From: Hyphodiscus hymeniophilus
Taxonomy: Eukaryota > Ascomycota > Leotiomycetes > Helotiales > Hyphodiscaceae
Length of the DNA stretch: 64,000 nt
Direction of reading: 5' to 3'
Assembly: GCA_016508695.1 (NCBI GenBank)
Contig: VNKQ01000010.1
Coordinates: forward strand, 124,001-188,000
The translations under genes and the position numbers were made by a program. Shown here in pieces: positions 1 to 11,410 of the stretch. Every line of letters begins with the position of its first letter. Within the stretch, counting starts at the first letter, position 1. The notes under the pieces were generated by a model. The model made no database searches, was not told the origin of the DNA, and worked only from the letters and a program-made list of their open reading frames with translations.

Positions 1-358
1 ACGCTTCTCAGATTACCTTCAGAAGAAGGGACTCCTTCAATAAATCTGCCAGACCGGATTCCCTTCCGCAAAAATAGAACCCATAAAGTAGGATTACCGG
101 GCTCTGAAGATAGACCAAAAAGTTCTGCAAGAACCGTTCGGCTGCATCTGCAACTTCGTCAAAGACGCCGCAGACATTGTGAAATCTATACTGATTTACA
201 CATTAATGTCAATATTCTTTTAAGAGCGCAGCCGACAACTAATCACAATACTACTCATCAAATACAACTATATAATCCTACTAACTACCTCAACTTCTCA
301 ACGATCGGAAAGGGTCAACATCTTGACAATTTCCTAGATCTGCAATATCACACTTTCT
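1..358. other. left-edge non-coding stretch
   Basis: No open frame with a recognisable protein and no RNA gene is visible here. The last 120 bases are AT-rich and lie directly before the 2EXR-type start codon, so they probably act as its promoter and leader; this is inferred from position only. Confidence 0.4.
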
Positions 359-1098
359 ATGGTTAAGCCCAAGATGGAGCCTCAGACTTTCCCTGCCTTC
401 CCAAAGTCCCCTCCGGAAATCTGCCTGAAGATATGGGTGGCTTTTACCTTGCCTGAAGCGTGTATCGTCGAAGTATGTCTTTTGCACGATGTCGAGCGCT
501 CCAGCTACAACACCCGTAACACCATGCACCCATTCTACACACCCAAGGCGTTCTCTCAATCACTGTTCAACGTCATCATTGAATCCCGGTCCATCGCCCT
601 GAAGAACTATCCTATCACTTTCTCCAATGAAGACCACCTTGCTAAGATACGCTGGAACACCTCTATGGACACAATCTTCCTACCCGCGTGGTTTTTCAAT
701 ACCACTGCAATGACTTCATGCACGCAATGAGTGAGGAAGAGAAAGGCATGATTCAAAAACTTACATTTGAGGTGCTGATTTGGTTGGGATGTGAAGCGGA
801 TGGGTTGATTAACAATTTTATTCAAATTGATGAGTTCCCAAAGTTGAGGAAGGTAGGCTTTGTGAATAGGTTGCCGGATTTCACGGGATGTGGATGCTGT
901 CATGACTTAGACGGGCATGAGAAAGCCGTTGCTGGGTTCAGGAAACTAGCCGATGCTGATAGTGAGGCGGATGACGAGTCAAGGGAGGAAGAAATTGACG
1001 AGGTTGAGGAAGAGACCGACGAGATTATTGATATACCGAGGCTGGAAGTGAGAAAGCGAGTGAGGTTGAAATCCATGTACGGAAAAGGAAGAGACTGA
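359..1098 (+). pseudogene. 2EXR-domain protein gene with a frame break
   Basis: Two overlapping open frames together make one 2EXR-type protein, a family common in ascomycetes and of unknown function. The first (359-730) opens with the family signature FPxFPxxPPEICLKIW and continues with the ESRSIALKNY segment. The second (ending at 1098) carries on with MSEEEKGMIQKLTFEVLIWL and PKLRKVGFVN, the usual second half, then a tail rich in Glu and Asp (DDESREEEIDEVEEE). The switch between frames falls at about 690-720 and fits a one-base deletion or a two-base insertion. A 41-nt GT-AG intron can be drawn there (GT at about 690, AG before TGAGGAAG), but it would be very short, has no clear branch site and would delete conserved-looking sequence. 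The start at 359 precedes the signature by only nine residues. A sequencing error is also possible. Confidence 0.6.
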
Positions 1099-1516
1099 CC
1101 GTGGGCCAGGAGTGCATGGTAAGGTAATGTTCTTCGAGCTTCATGCGAGTGAGCCCTAGTGGAGACTGCCGAGTGTTAGCGAGGTGGATTTGACGAGAGA
1201 TGGGGTCATTATATGAAGCACAAGTCCACACTGCTTAACAGAATGAAGAATGACATCCGGCGAAATGGCTAGAGGATAGATTAGGTCCTCAAATAACATT
1301 TACATCAAAAGTAGCAGGGCTCCAGTGAGTGAAATCTCATAGTGTACCAGACCTGAGTTGTCAATAATTGCAAAGATTGTTCCATGGTGGGGGAAAAGTC
1401 CACTCTCTGGGCCTGGCATGGGTACTCAAGCCTCAACTGTAGTCACAAACACAACGGTCTGTCTGTGATCTTTTACCGATACTGGTTGCCAGCTCCCCAT
1501 GATCAAGTAACGGGCA
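1099..1516. other. spacer, nothing recognised
   Basis: This stretch lies between the 3' ends of two convergent broken genes. I see no coding, tRNA or repeat signal. Confidence 0.4.
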
Positions 1517-2197
1517 TCAAATATCTTTCAATGCACACAAACCCAAACTTTTATCTGGATAACCTTGGCCCAAATGATCCTCCGTACATCTCTCGTTGAC
1601 CATCATCAATGGTGTTGGGAGATTAAATGGCTCCCTCTCGAGATTCACAGTCCGCCAGTATCGAAACTCATCAGTATTCTTCAGATGTTCAGGAAACGTC
1701 GTGCTCAGCAGATATCTAGCTCAACTACGGTAAAAGTTTTTGCGAGCCTTCAGTCCATCGTCAAGTTTCAAGTGAACCAGACAGTCTCGGCACAAAATCA
1801 GATCCGTTTGCGGCAAAATGTCCGTGATGGCATTCAGGACCTGGAATGATACGTTCTCAGAACCGAACTCCGAGTTGTGATTCTGAATCATCTCAGAGAC
1901 GATATCACCGCCGATGTAGCGCATATCTGACAGATCAACATGGCGTACCCAATTGTTATCGCCGCATGGGATGACTAGCAGGGCTTTAATGCCATTTTCT
2001 TTGAATAGCTGGGCAAGGACAACGCGGATGTTTGCCGTTTGGTCTATTTCTGAGCCGGGTCCGGATCGAGATTCAACTGAGCCGAAAAGACTCATGTGAT
2101 AAATTTTCGCGAAATCTGATGGCAACAGGTTACCATTTGCTCTGATTTTGAATACTTTCTCGAACTCTGCAACTTTGGCTTCGATGGTTTCGGTCAT
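1517..2197 (-). pseudogene. class I SAM methyltransferase-like gene with in-frame TGA
   Basis: From the ATG at 2197 the frame shows FGSVESRSGPGSEIDQT, then LLVIPCGDNNWVRHVDLSD (a GxG-like SAM-binding region after a beta strand), YIGGDIV, and TDLILCRDCLVHL. These are hallmarks of a small methyltransferase-like family known from bacteria and fungi. After the segment KARKNFYRS a TGA stop occurs at 1721-1723. The same frame then continues without a gap into RYLLSTTFPEH, RYWRTVNLEREPFNLP and a closing DKSLGLCALKDI, ending at a second stop at 1517. The family normally has a glycine at the interrupted position, so a single GGA-to-TGA change would explain it. No intron can remove the stop, because the sequence on both sides fits the family without a gap. 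The intact length would be 226 residues plus the lost one. Either the gene is freshly dead, or the 158-residue product is made, or the base is an assembly error. Confidence 0.75.
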
Positions 2198-3243
2198 GTT
2201 GGCTATTAAGGAACAGCTAGGACTGGCGTCTAACAGGGAGTCCGCCTCTAGTCAATCGAAGATCTCTCATTGATCATTCTGTAGAGCATATGAGTATTTA
2301 AGTAAAATGCCAACTCAACTTGAGCATGCAGGTCGACTGTTATTACGTGTGTTTATACCTATAGAGGAACGTTGCATTGCCTACATGGGTGTGGAAAGAC
2401 GTTACATTACATTATCTCGGGTGTTAATCCTCATATGGGATCTCGAGCACGTATCTTTAATCCATACAATAACACTAATTTACTAGTAAAGAGCTCAGAT
2501 CACTGAACAAATACTAGAGAACTCTAAGTTTCTTTATCATTCATTGTCTGACGCTACGAAAGAGCAAGACTCAACTGTTTTAGGGTCCCGATCTTCATGT
2601 TCGAGGATGATCGAGGCGTGGGAGTCAGCACTAGCCGACCTGTGAGGTACAGTTAGGTTATTGGTTCGAAATCGGTACTCATCTAGAGTCGACTGTAGTG
2701 AAGAATGGAACGTCTGTCAACTACTCTGGGTATCGCTTTCAGCTGAGATCAGGCAGCGCTTAAAGAAAATGGAAGATATCATCATGTCAACCAGGTCTTT
2801 CAGGTATTTCATCATTAAGCGCTGCATATATAAGCCGGAGCTTGAAATGGCCATAGCTGGGGCTTCGGATCAAAATATGTGAGGAACAGCGCAGACGGTT
2901 GAAGATGGAACACTTGTTCAACCAGCGATTAGCTAGAAGCGCTAGTTTCAAAGTGTCCTTCGTGAGCTCATCATCGTTGACGCCAGCCGTTCGAAACTGA
3001 AACGGTAATGATTCGTCTTGTTAGTCCTTCTGAAAGTCAGTTCGGACGATTGAAGAGGGGTTAGAATTGCGGAAGTTGTGAATCTTGGTAGACTGTGGTA
3101 AGGTCGATATAGTTGGCACTGTTTATGGACCGAGTCTACTGGGAAGCAAAAGGACATCGTTAAGCTGATGACTTGACCACTTTCGATGTGCCTATTCGTC
3201 TTCATAATTCCAAGGTCTCGAGACTAGTGGCTTATTCCCGTAT
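2198..3243. other. intergenic, no gene supported
   Basis: About one kilobase of moderately AT-rich sequence between the methyltransferase-like start and the 3' end of GCN2. Only short, composition-driven open frames occur. A GGTTCGAAATC string near 2661 resembles a tRNA B box but has no matching acceptor stem. Confidence 0.4.
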
Positions 3244-6200
3244 TCAGGCTCCGAGGTCATAATACATACACATCCCAGTCCTAAAATTGTATATGAACGA
3301 GTTCCTCGTGATTTCCTTATTCTGTTGCGACAAGGTAGTCATGAGATCGAGGATCTCCCCCAGATATCTCCTCTCCGCAGTTGGCACAGCATGCATCACC
3401 TTCCGCCAGCTATCCGGATCCGACAGTCTGGTCTCTCGAATGAGTTCCATAACATGATCTGTAGTCTCAACAGCGGCGATGGGCCCATCCAAGAAAGACT
3501 GAGTAAGGCTCGCAGCTCTTCCTTGCGCTTGCTCAACAATGTTGCGCCGGTTCGACTTTTTGCTCTTCGTTCCGGCAACGAGGACACGTACCTCCTGCTC
3601 ATGATCGCTAATACCGCTGGCATCTTGTTGACTGGAATGGCGCTGTAGCATCTTGGCCCGTTGGTTCGTCCCTTCTCTGTGGTCCCGTTCGCGAATTTCG
3701 CCTTTGATCCAACCAACAACTTGTGTGGAAGGGATATCGACATCTGGAACCTCTTTGCGATCCATGCTTTTGATCTTCATGACTGAGTCTTGTTTGATGA
3801 TGATGATCCATGAGTGATGATCTTCTCTGTAGCCAGAGAGGAGGTCCTCGGTAGATCGCGAGTCCCGGGCCAATTCTGCGCTGACGTCGTTGAGCCAAAG
3901 CTGCTGAACAATTTCCACCCCTGTGGTCCTCAAAACTGCCGGATCATGACTCGCAACGAGGATATCACACTAAAAGACATGTTAGACAGTTGTACATTGC
4001 CACGTTAGAAATTTACGCACCCTCTTAGTGTTCCAGAAACCCTGTATTTCATCTTCAGCCTTCTTCAAAAATCCTTTCGAGGAAGCTTTCGGGACCCGAG
4101 CCATCTTTTCCCAAGCCAAGTTGAATCCAACGGCATGTCGATCCTCATAGTTACCAGTCTTGTGTCGGTACTCTCGAATGAGAGAATCATACCGGCCACC
4201 AGCGGCAAATACATCTCGAACCTTCCTATCATAGAGACAGGAAAAGATGATTCCACCCTTGCAGAATTTCTCCTTCAAGCTGCTGAGTGGATTGATATAG
4301 ATCTTGGTGTTCATCTCAAAACGCTTCGAATATTCAATTACATCTCGCAAATGTGCAATTGATGACGCCGATTTTTCAAATATGTCAGTGCCTTCGAAAA
4401 TTGACTTTAGTCTTTGAAAAGCTTTGTTTGGGGCGTCTGCAGCATGTTAGTACAATGACTTTGGCCACTTAAAGTGCTGAGAAGCATAAGATATGAGTTG
4501 AGACCCAGCAGTCATTCGTTGTACACACCTCTGAAATCAAATCTTTGCAGATCATCAATGCTTGTCGCAGACACGCCAATGTCAGGTGAGCGAAGCTCAG
4601 CCTTGATTTTCTGCCAAGTCCATGACTGAATGTTGAGCTTGCTAAGTGTATCCGAAACAGCTTGACGAATGCTGCTCTCAATCCTACAGAAGTCGAAAAT
4701 TTGGTCAAGAAGATCGGCGTGGTTTAAATGGAAACACATCTGTGCAGATGAGAGGGCCGGAACGCTCGTACAAATCTCGTCGAGAACTTTCATCACCTCA
4801 GCCTCCTTCAGAGCCAAATCGAGGCTGTCAGTTGAGACAATATCGAAGTCAACCTCGCCAAATGTTTGTGGCTGTCCTCCAGATTGTCTGTCTCGAAAGA
4901 CTGGGCCAAAAGCAAAAGAGCGGTGGACGGAAGGCTCATGTTTGGCGATCGCACGAGCATGAGGAAGAGTGAGATCGTAGGGCAGCTGTACAAGTGTGCC
5001 GTTCGGGTCCAATAGTTGCACTACGTTGGGACCATAATGCGTTGAGCGAGGAAATAGACCTGCGCGAGGTGTCTCCACAGCCCCATGGTTTCGAAAGATA
5101 GCAATGAGCTTTTGCTTAACAAGGCCATGTAGAAGGAGCTCACCAGCACCTGGGTTGGCTGTACTGATATCCCAGGCAAAGTCTTTTGCCTGCTTGATAG
5201 GCCTAGAGAAAAGAGCATTCATCATTTTGTGATAGTAAGGTGATCTCGAGTCCGCAAGTCCTGCCAGGGTTTGGCGTATGGTCTCACTCTCCATCGCCAC
5301 AGGCAGTTTACCACCTTGTAGAAGTTCTATACTTGAAGGTCGATCCTTGGGGCTGTGGTTTAGGAGAGATCGAATTATATCCGCTTGGAGAGCTTTGTCA
5401 GTGAAATCAAAGTCCGCTGGCAGACTGGGCTGCTTGTGCCTCAGTCCCTCAACGACCTGCGCTCGTTCCATTCCAACAATTGGACGATAGCACATCTCGA
5501 AGAGGATGATTCCCAGCGAGTACATATCCACCTTACTTGTGTAATTTCCCCCGACGCTTGACCTGACCTCGGGAGCAACATAAAACGCTGTACCGATACT
5601 TCTAGTCATGTCGCCGCCTAGGTGTGCAGCACCCGATGACGCTTTTTCGCTAAAATTATGCTGCCCACTTGTTGCTAACCCAAAGTCTCCGATACGAACG
5701 TTTGAAGCGCTGTCTATGAAGACATTTTCGGGCTTCAGGTCACGATGGACGACATTCAAGGAGTGGATATGTGCCAAACCCTCAACCACTTGTCGAAAGA
5801 GCCTCCATATCTCTTCATTATCTTTGTGCAAGCCCTTTCGGATCAGATCTCGAAGGGTACGTTTCTCGCAGTATTCCATTGAGATGTACAGAATGGTCTT
5901 GAATGGTCGTCTATATCGTGAGTCGGATCTGCTGCGTCTCAGAGCAAGTGTATTGCGTTTCTTATCAGCTCCGTCATTGACAGCAAGACCGCTTCCATTA
6001 TCAAACTCGTCATCGCCCTCCTCGTCGTCTCCATCAGTATCTTCGTCATCATCATAGCCGAATCTAAGTATCGGCATTAGCCAGGTCATCAATTTCGGTG
6101 TATCAGAATGCCGTTGTGTGAAATACATCCTCGACAAAATTTGCAATACCTCCAAAGAAATAACATTTAAGAATGGACATACTCGATTTGGGGGTAGCCA

Positions 6201-8596
6201 CTTGATGACATAAAATCCAGACCTCCGGTACTGGTGCCAAATATGTTGTCCCCTGCTCCTGGTGAAATGTCACTGACAGAGTCTTCGGTAGTCGCTACAT
6301 CTGTCGCAGTGAAGTCGTCATCAGTTTCGGACACATCAGGAACTTCCTCAGTCCACGTGTTGTAGTATCCTAATGTATGATTAGTACTCGGGCCAGCAAA
6401 TCAGAGACTATTGCTGAAACTTTGGTTCGCCTAAAGCGTTCGGAGAACGAACACCAGACTTTACTATATGGCAGTATTGATCTAGTAACGAAAGCTAGCA
6501 TTTGCGAGGATCGCATTGCAATGAAGCATAACGAAGCTGAAAGTGACTTACGAACAACTGAAGGATGGCTGAGTTGGGAGAGGAGTCGAACTTCTTTTAA
6601 AACTTCAGTCAAGGAGGCAGATGACTTTTGAGTAATCTTCTTAATCGCATATATTTGCCCGTCAAGCTTCTTCCTCGCCTTCACGACTTCTCCAAAGCCT
6701 CCTTTGCCAAGCCGGCCTTCCTCAACGAAGTCTTCCTTATATCGCGAGAATGGACCCCCACTATTCATAGAATCGTGCCTAAGCCGACGCGGAGTGGTCG
6801 GCATTAGGGAATTAATGGAGCCAAACCTCGATGCTGCTGCTGATGAGTCTTCCTCCAAGACAGGGGCATCTGTGGCTAGGAACTCTGAGCTACTCAATTC
6901 AAAAGCGCGAGGCCTTTTCTTAGGATCCGCCTTGAAAAACTTGTGCACAAACTCGTTTAGCGAATCGGATAAAGTCAGAGACTCGGCGAGCGACATTGGA
7001 GAGCTGTATTTTTGGATGACGGTGAGACCGAAAATCATCTGCAAGAACATAATTCCGAAATCCCAGACATCAGTCTTTTGAGTGTACTGAGGTTGTTCAC
7101 CATTGGCGATCTCAGGCGGCAGCCAATATGCTGATTTTGCAATTGAAATTGAGTCGGTAGGTTGCTTATCCGTCACAAGACTGTGTAACTTTCGTTGATA
7201 TCCAGCATCAGCAAGTTTTGGGCGTACCTCGCCAGTGGACTCTCGGACTAACAGAACGTTTCCAGCATTGACATCTTCGTGAAGGATGCCGTGTTCGTGG
7301 AGGAAACGTAAACCATCAAGTAGTTCTATTGTCCACGAACGAACCTTGTTGACTCCTAGACTGCCGGCGATATCGAGAAACTCTTCCAATGACCCCTTCT
7401 CGGCAAATTCTGTTAAAACACTGACTGTCCAGGAAGAGTCTGAAATGCGACCATCTTGAAGAATTGTCTTGTGAACCTTGAAATCAAGAAGATCGAGGAT
7501 ATTTCGATGCCTGATTTTCTTCAACGCATCTAATTCTGTCTCTAGTGCCTGAAGTTTTCTCTTGAAGATAGTTTGGTCTGTCGGTCTGGGATCCAAGTCT
7601 GTTTGCTTCAGTATCAATACTGGAGCATCCGTACCAGTATCGGGCCTGACAGTAAAAGCTTTAGATACAGGACCTCGTCGGATGAGAACCTTGTTGGAAA
7701 CGGATTGGAAAGTAATCGTATCATCACTGCCTTCAATCTCGAGGTTGATTGGCTGATCAAACTCCAGAAAGTCATTGGCTGATAGCACATGAAGGCTTTT
7801 ATTTGAAATTGGAGTAGTGGTCGGTACTTTGTTCTTGAGTTTGGTTTCCTTCGCCTTCGCTCTCTGTCTTTTGAGCTCATCTTGGACTAAAGACCCTAAC
7901 ATTCTCTTCGACTCCTCATCCTCTAAGTGTTTCTGTTTCTCTTCTTCTTCTCTCTGTTGTTCGGCCAGTCTAGTGGCAGCAGCCTCGTGTATAGCTCGTT
8001 CCTCTTCCAGGCTGGGGAGTTCTCGGCCAGCGTTTTTCGCTTCTGCCGCATCTTCTAGCACATCTTGGCAAGCATTGACAATGTCCATGATAACAGGTTG
8101 GTCATCGCCAAGCAATTCCTTCGGTTTGGTTTCGATTATCTTCTGGATCTTGTATTTTGTTCCTTCTCGTAGACCATTATCGTCCTTGACCTGTAGTAGC
8201 GGGGGCGTCCGTGGGTATGTGGCTGTGAATGTCGTGACGAGGGTGACTGCTATGTCTTCATCCGAGGATTTGATGCGTATCTCAAAGCAATGTTCCGACT
8301 TCTGTAGCACGGTCAGTAGTACTCTTATGAGATGCAATTGCAGATATCATGGCTCCGTGAGTCAACAGAACACTTATAAGAATAAGCTCGAGTGCGCGTA
8401 CCTTCCAAGCTCCCTGATTCGTTACGATTTTTTGGAAGTCATCACCATATATTGAAGATAGGGCGATTAGCTCGTTGTCCTGGATCTCCTCGTACTGGGA
8501 CTTTGGTGGAGGATCATTATTGGAGGCGGTAGGCTTCAGCCCCGGGAATCCTGTTGCTGATGTGTTCTTCTTCCCCCACGGATCAGTTGGCGCCAT
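3244..8596 (-). CDS. GCN2: eIF2-alpha kinase GCN2 (CPC3-like)
   Basis: Gcn2 senses uncharged tRNA and phosphorylates eIF2alpha, so general translation falls and Gcn4/CPC1 translation rises. Six exons (minus strand, 5' to 3'): 8596-8402, 8301-6552, 6369-6183, 6063-4529, 4436-4021, 3969-3244; total 1602 codons, the usual length for filamentous fungi. In order there are an N-terminal RWD domain (NELIALSSIYGDDF), a long charged helix, and a pseudokinase (HRD is replaced by HED in ILHEDVNAGNVLL, DFG by DAG). Next comes the active kinase from about residue 587: glycine loop GKGGFGEV, lysine in YAIKKI, an acidic insert DDDEDTDGDDEEGDDE, HRDLKPEN near 815, then DFGLA. A histidyl-tRNA-synthetase-like region follows from about 985 (SPYYHKMMNALFSRP, AAGGRYDSLI), and a C-terminal dimer/ribosome-binding domain ends in FRTGMCMYYDLGA. 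All introns are GT-AG (100, 182, 119, 92 and 51 nt). It is head-to-head with the ornithine acetyltransferase gene. Confidence 0.96.
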
Positions 8597-8944
8597 AGTG
8601 GCGAGGTCAACTTAAAGAGTGGAGTTGTACATGATAAGATAATTTTCTAGGATTGGGAGAGAAAGGTGAGATATGTTGACGAGGTTTGGAAGCCCACCGC
8701 CACTCCAGACAGCGACAAGGCTGAGAAGGTGGGGCATTGAATGAAATGCTTGATTGGCCATGAAAAGCTCAGCCTCATCTCCGCAATTCGCTATCTTCCA
8801 CGCTTTTTGGTCTGCATAAGGAAGATAAAATTGACTCAGAGCCATTTTTGTTGCACAGTCCTTGGATTCCTCGCCATCTATCTTCTTCTCTCCCATAACT
8901 CCCCAGACCTTTTGAGGCCTCTGCGTCCTCTCAATTTCCACACA
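8597..8944. promoter_or_regulatory. shared divergent promoter of GCN2 and the ArgJ gene
   Basis: 348 bp separate the two start codons, so one interval must serve both genes. It has a TGATTGGCC (inverted CCAAT) string near 8751 and a perfect TGACTCA site. No TATA box is evident. Two-way use is inferred from position. Confidence 0.6.
8832..8838. promoter_or_regulatory. TGACTCA, Gcn4/CPC1-type site (GCRE)
   Basis: Exact match to the general-amino-acid-control element bound by the bZIP activator Gcn4/CPC1/CpcA. It lies 107 bp before the ornithine acetyltransferase ATG and 236 bp from the GCN2 ATG. Binding is inferred, not shown. Confidence 0.65.
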
Positions 8945-10470
8945 ATGGCTCTCAGGTCGTCCTCCTCCAGCGCTGCCTTCAGTCGACTCATGAAGCCGTC
9001 AACCAGCTCTCAATCCTCTGCAATTGGCCGTCGCCATTACTCCGCCCCTCTCGATGGCACAATACCTGCTGCGAAACAAAAATATGTACCCACGAGTGGC
9101 ACATATCCAAAAGGTTTCATGGTCTCTGGTACACACGTCGGAGTCAAACCAACGAACAAAAGCACGCCAGATTTAGCCTTCCTTGCATCGGAAACACCGT
9201 GTGCTGCAGCAGCAGTTTTTACGAAGAACAAATTTCAAGCAGCTCCAGTAACTGTTAGCCGAAATATGCTGAATAGGAGGAACAATAGCGATGTACGGGC
9301 GGTGATCGTGAATTCCGGTTGCGCCAATGCCGTGACAGGGAAAGGTGGCATGGAGGATGCTGAGAAAATGGGGGAGGAAGCAGATCGATGTTTCGATGCA
9401 TCTAATGATGGCAAAGGTGGGAGTACGATAGTCATGAGTACGGGTGTTATTGGACAGAGGTAAGAAGTGCTTGGTTGTATTCAGTGAGTGTGACTAATGT
9501 GCAACAGACTGCCCATCCAGAAGATACTGCACAAGATTCCCACGGCGTTTGATGGTCTGGGAACATCTCACGACCACTGGTTAGCTACAGCACGAGCAAT
9601 CTGTACAACCGATACCTTCCCAAAATTGATATCTCGATCTTTTTCTTTACCCTCTTCCCCTTCAATCAAGTACAGAATAGCTGGAATGACAAAAGGAGCT
9701 GGCATGATACACCCAAATATGGCAACACTTTTAGGAATGATAGCTACGGATGCTCCAATTGCTCCTGCTGTTCTTCCAGGGCTTCTTACAAATGCGGTTA
9801 ATAAGTCTTTCAACAGCATTTCGATAGATGGAGACACTTCTACCAACGATACTATAGCAGTTCTCGCCAATGGAGCCGCTGGTGGAAAGGAAATTGCTTC
9901 GGAAACTTCGGAGGACTACGCTTCTTTCCAAACAACACTGACAGAATTTGCGACTGATTTGGCCAAGCTTGTGGTCCGAGACGGTGAAGGCGCCACCAAA
10001 TTCGTCACAATTCGCGTCACAGAAGCTGCCTCCGAAGTTGCAGCCCGAAAGATTGCCAGCACCATTGCAACGTCACCACTAGTTAAGACTGCTTTGTATG
10101 GAAAAGACGCAAATTGGGGACGCATTCTCTGTGCGGTTGGGTATTCTCGAATCTCCGAACCAGGGCTACCGGTTATTGAAGTCCCGGATGTTGTCCCAGA
10201 GAAGACGAGCGTATCTTTCATACCCACTGATGGCTCTCCAGAACTCAAGCTTTTGATCGACGGAGAACCTGAAAGTGTGGATGAGGCGCGTGCTGCGGAG
10301 ATCCTAGAGCTGGAGGACTTGGAGATCCTGGTTAGGTTGGGGAGTGGGAAGGAGGAAGCTGTGTACTGGACTTGCGATTACAGGTAATATAGAGACCATC
10401 ATCTTTGAGTTCAATGCTAACTTGAAAAAGCCACGAATATATCACGATCAATGGAGACTACCGGACATAG
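8945..10470 (+). CDS. ARG7: mitochondrial bifunctional ornithine acetyltransferase (ArgJ)
   Basis: The enzyme moves the acetyl group from N-acetylornithine to glutamate, and in the bifunctional form also uses acetyl-CoA, in the mitochondrial arginine pathway. Three exons: 8945-9459, 9508-10383, 10431-10470; 476 residues, normal for fungi. The introns are 48 and 47 nt, with TGACTAAT and TGCTAAC branch-like sites. The N terminus is rich in Ser and Arg with no acidic residue in the first 35 (MALRSSSSSAAFSRLMKP), as expected for mitochondrial import. Family motifs include VIVNSGCANAVTGKGG, KGAGMIHPNMATLLGM and GKDANWGRI. The Thr of NMATLL, about residue 245, is the family's self-cleavage nucleophile that separates alpha and beta chains. 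The last exon encodes only SHEYITINGDYRT, the conserved C terminus. The ATG at 8945 was chosen because the upstream part of the frame is promoter-like and the presequence starts here. A TGACTCA site upstream suggests amino-acid control. Confidence 0.97.
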
Positions 10471-11410
10471 AAGCCATGCAATTGACGATTAGATAGGAAG
10501 ATATGATACCAACAAGTTTTCAGCTGCGTGCAGAAGCGAAGTTTATGCGGCGTGAACAAAATAACAACGTCGTCCGCTAGATCTGGCAGCACAAGATGCC
10601 CATCACCATCATCTTCGATCCCCATCAAGGTCTTCATCAGATGGCCTACGCCCATCACGCCTTGGCAGTCAATATGAGCTCTGTGGCTATTGGAGGGAGT
10701 ATTATGGGAATGCGAGAAGTGTTAACCTTTTCAAACACTTGCTAGTGAGATATGACAAGAAAAATGTCCCAGCGTGGTTTCAAGGCCTCGAGGAGCCTTT
10801 TTACGAACTCTGTTCAAAGTGATACCGACTAATATATTTTTCTGCATGAAACAGACTTTGACACACCATCATTGTCGCCAAAGTCCTCCATATTGACTGT
10901 TGAATTTCAACACACATGGTGTCTGGAATATCGTTCTGATCTGAGTAACAAAAGCAATGATGGGTAGCAAACTTCGCGAGGCGCGCAAAATTAACTCCAC
11001 AAAAAAACATACAACAATGGTGATTCGCTGCTCGTCACCGACGCAACTACTGATTCATCGATATGAGGCTTGTGTATGGCAGATCGAACGGGATGCCCAT
11101 TTCTCCTCATTCTGTGGTCGTATGTGGGAGACGACTGCAGTAAAGTGAGCTTTGTAGCGAAAGATCGGAAAGGAGAATGAGAATTTGAAGCGATATAGCG
11201 GCGAGGCATGCAATAGACCAGAGACCTGAGCATCCAAGTATTGACAAATCCTTTGTGTAGTCACAATAAACAGCACAGGTGTAAGAAGAGACCTGGTAAC
11301 GTGAGTGTATGGCCACAAAACGCTAAGCTCAATTTGGCTGATTTGTGGCGCATGAACTTTCTTGAGAGCCTCGCAGGTTCGCAACCTCATACTAAAAAAC
11401 ACTGTACGAA
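10471..11410. other. intergenic between ArgJ gene and CWC2
   Basis: Contains the 3' end of the ornithine acetyltransferase transcript and the CWC2 promoter. No coding frame with a recognisable protein is seen. Confidence 0.4.

Noticed and set aside
2655..2680. GGTTCGAAATC, like a tRNA T-loop/B box
   Set aside because: No matching acceptor stem, D arm or anticodon arm can be folded around it.
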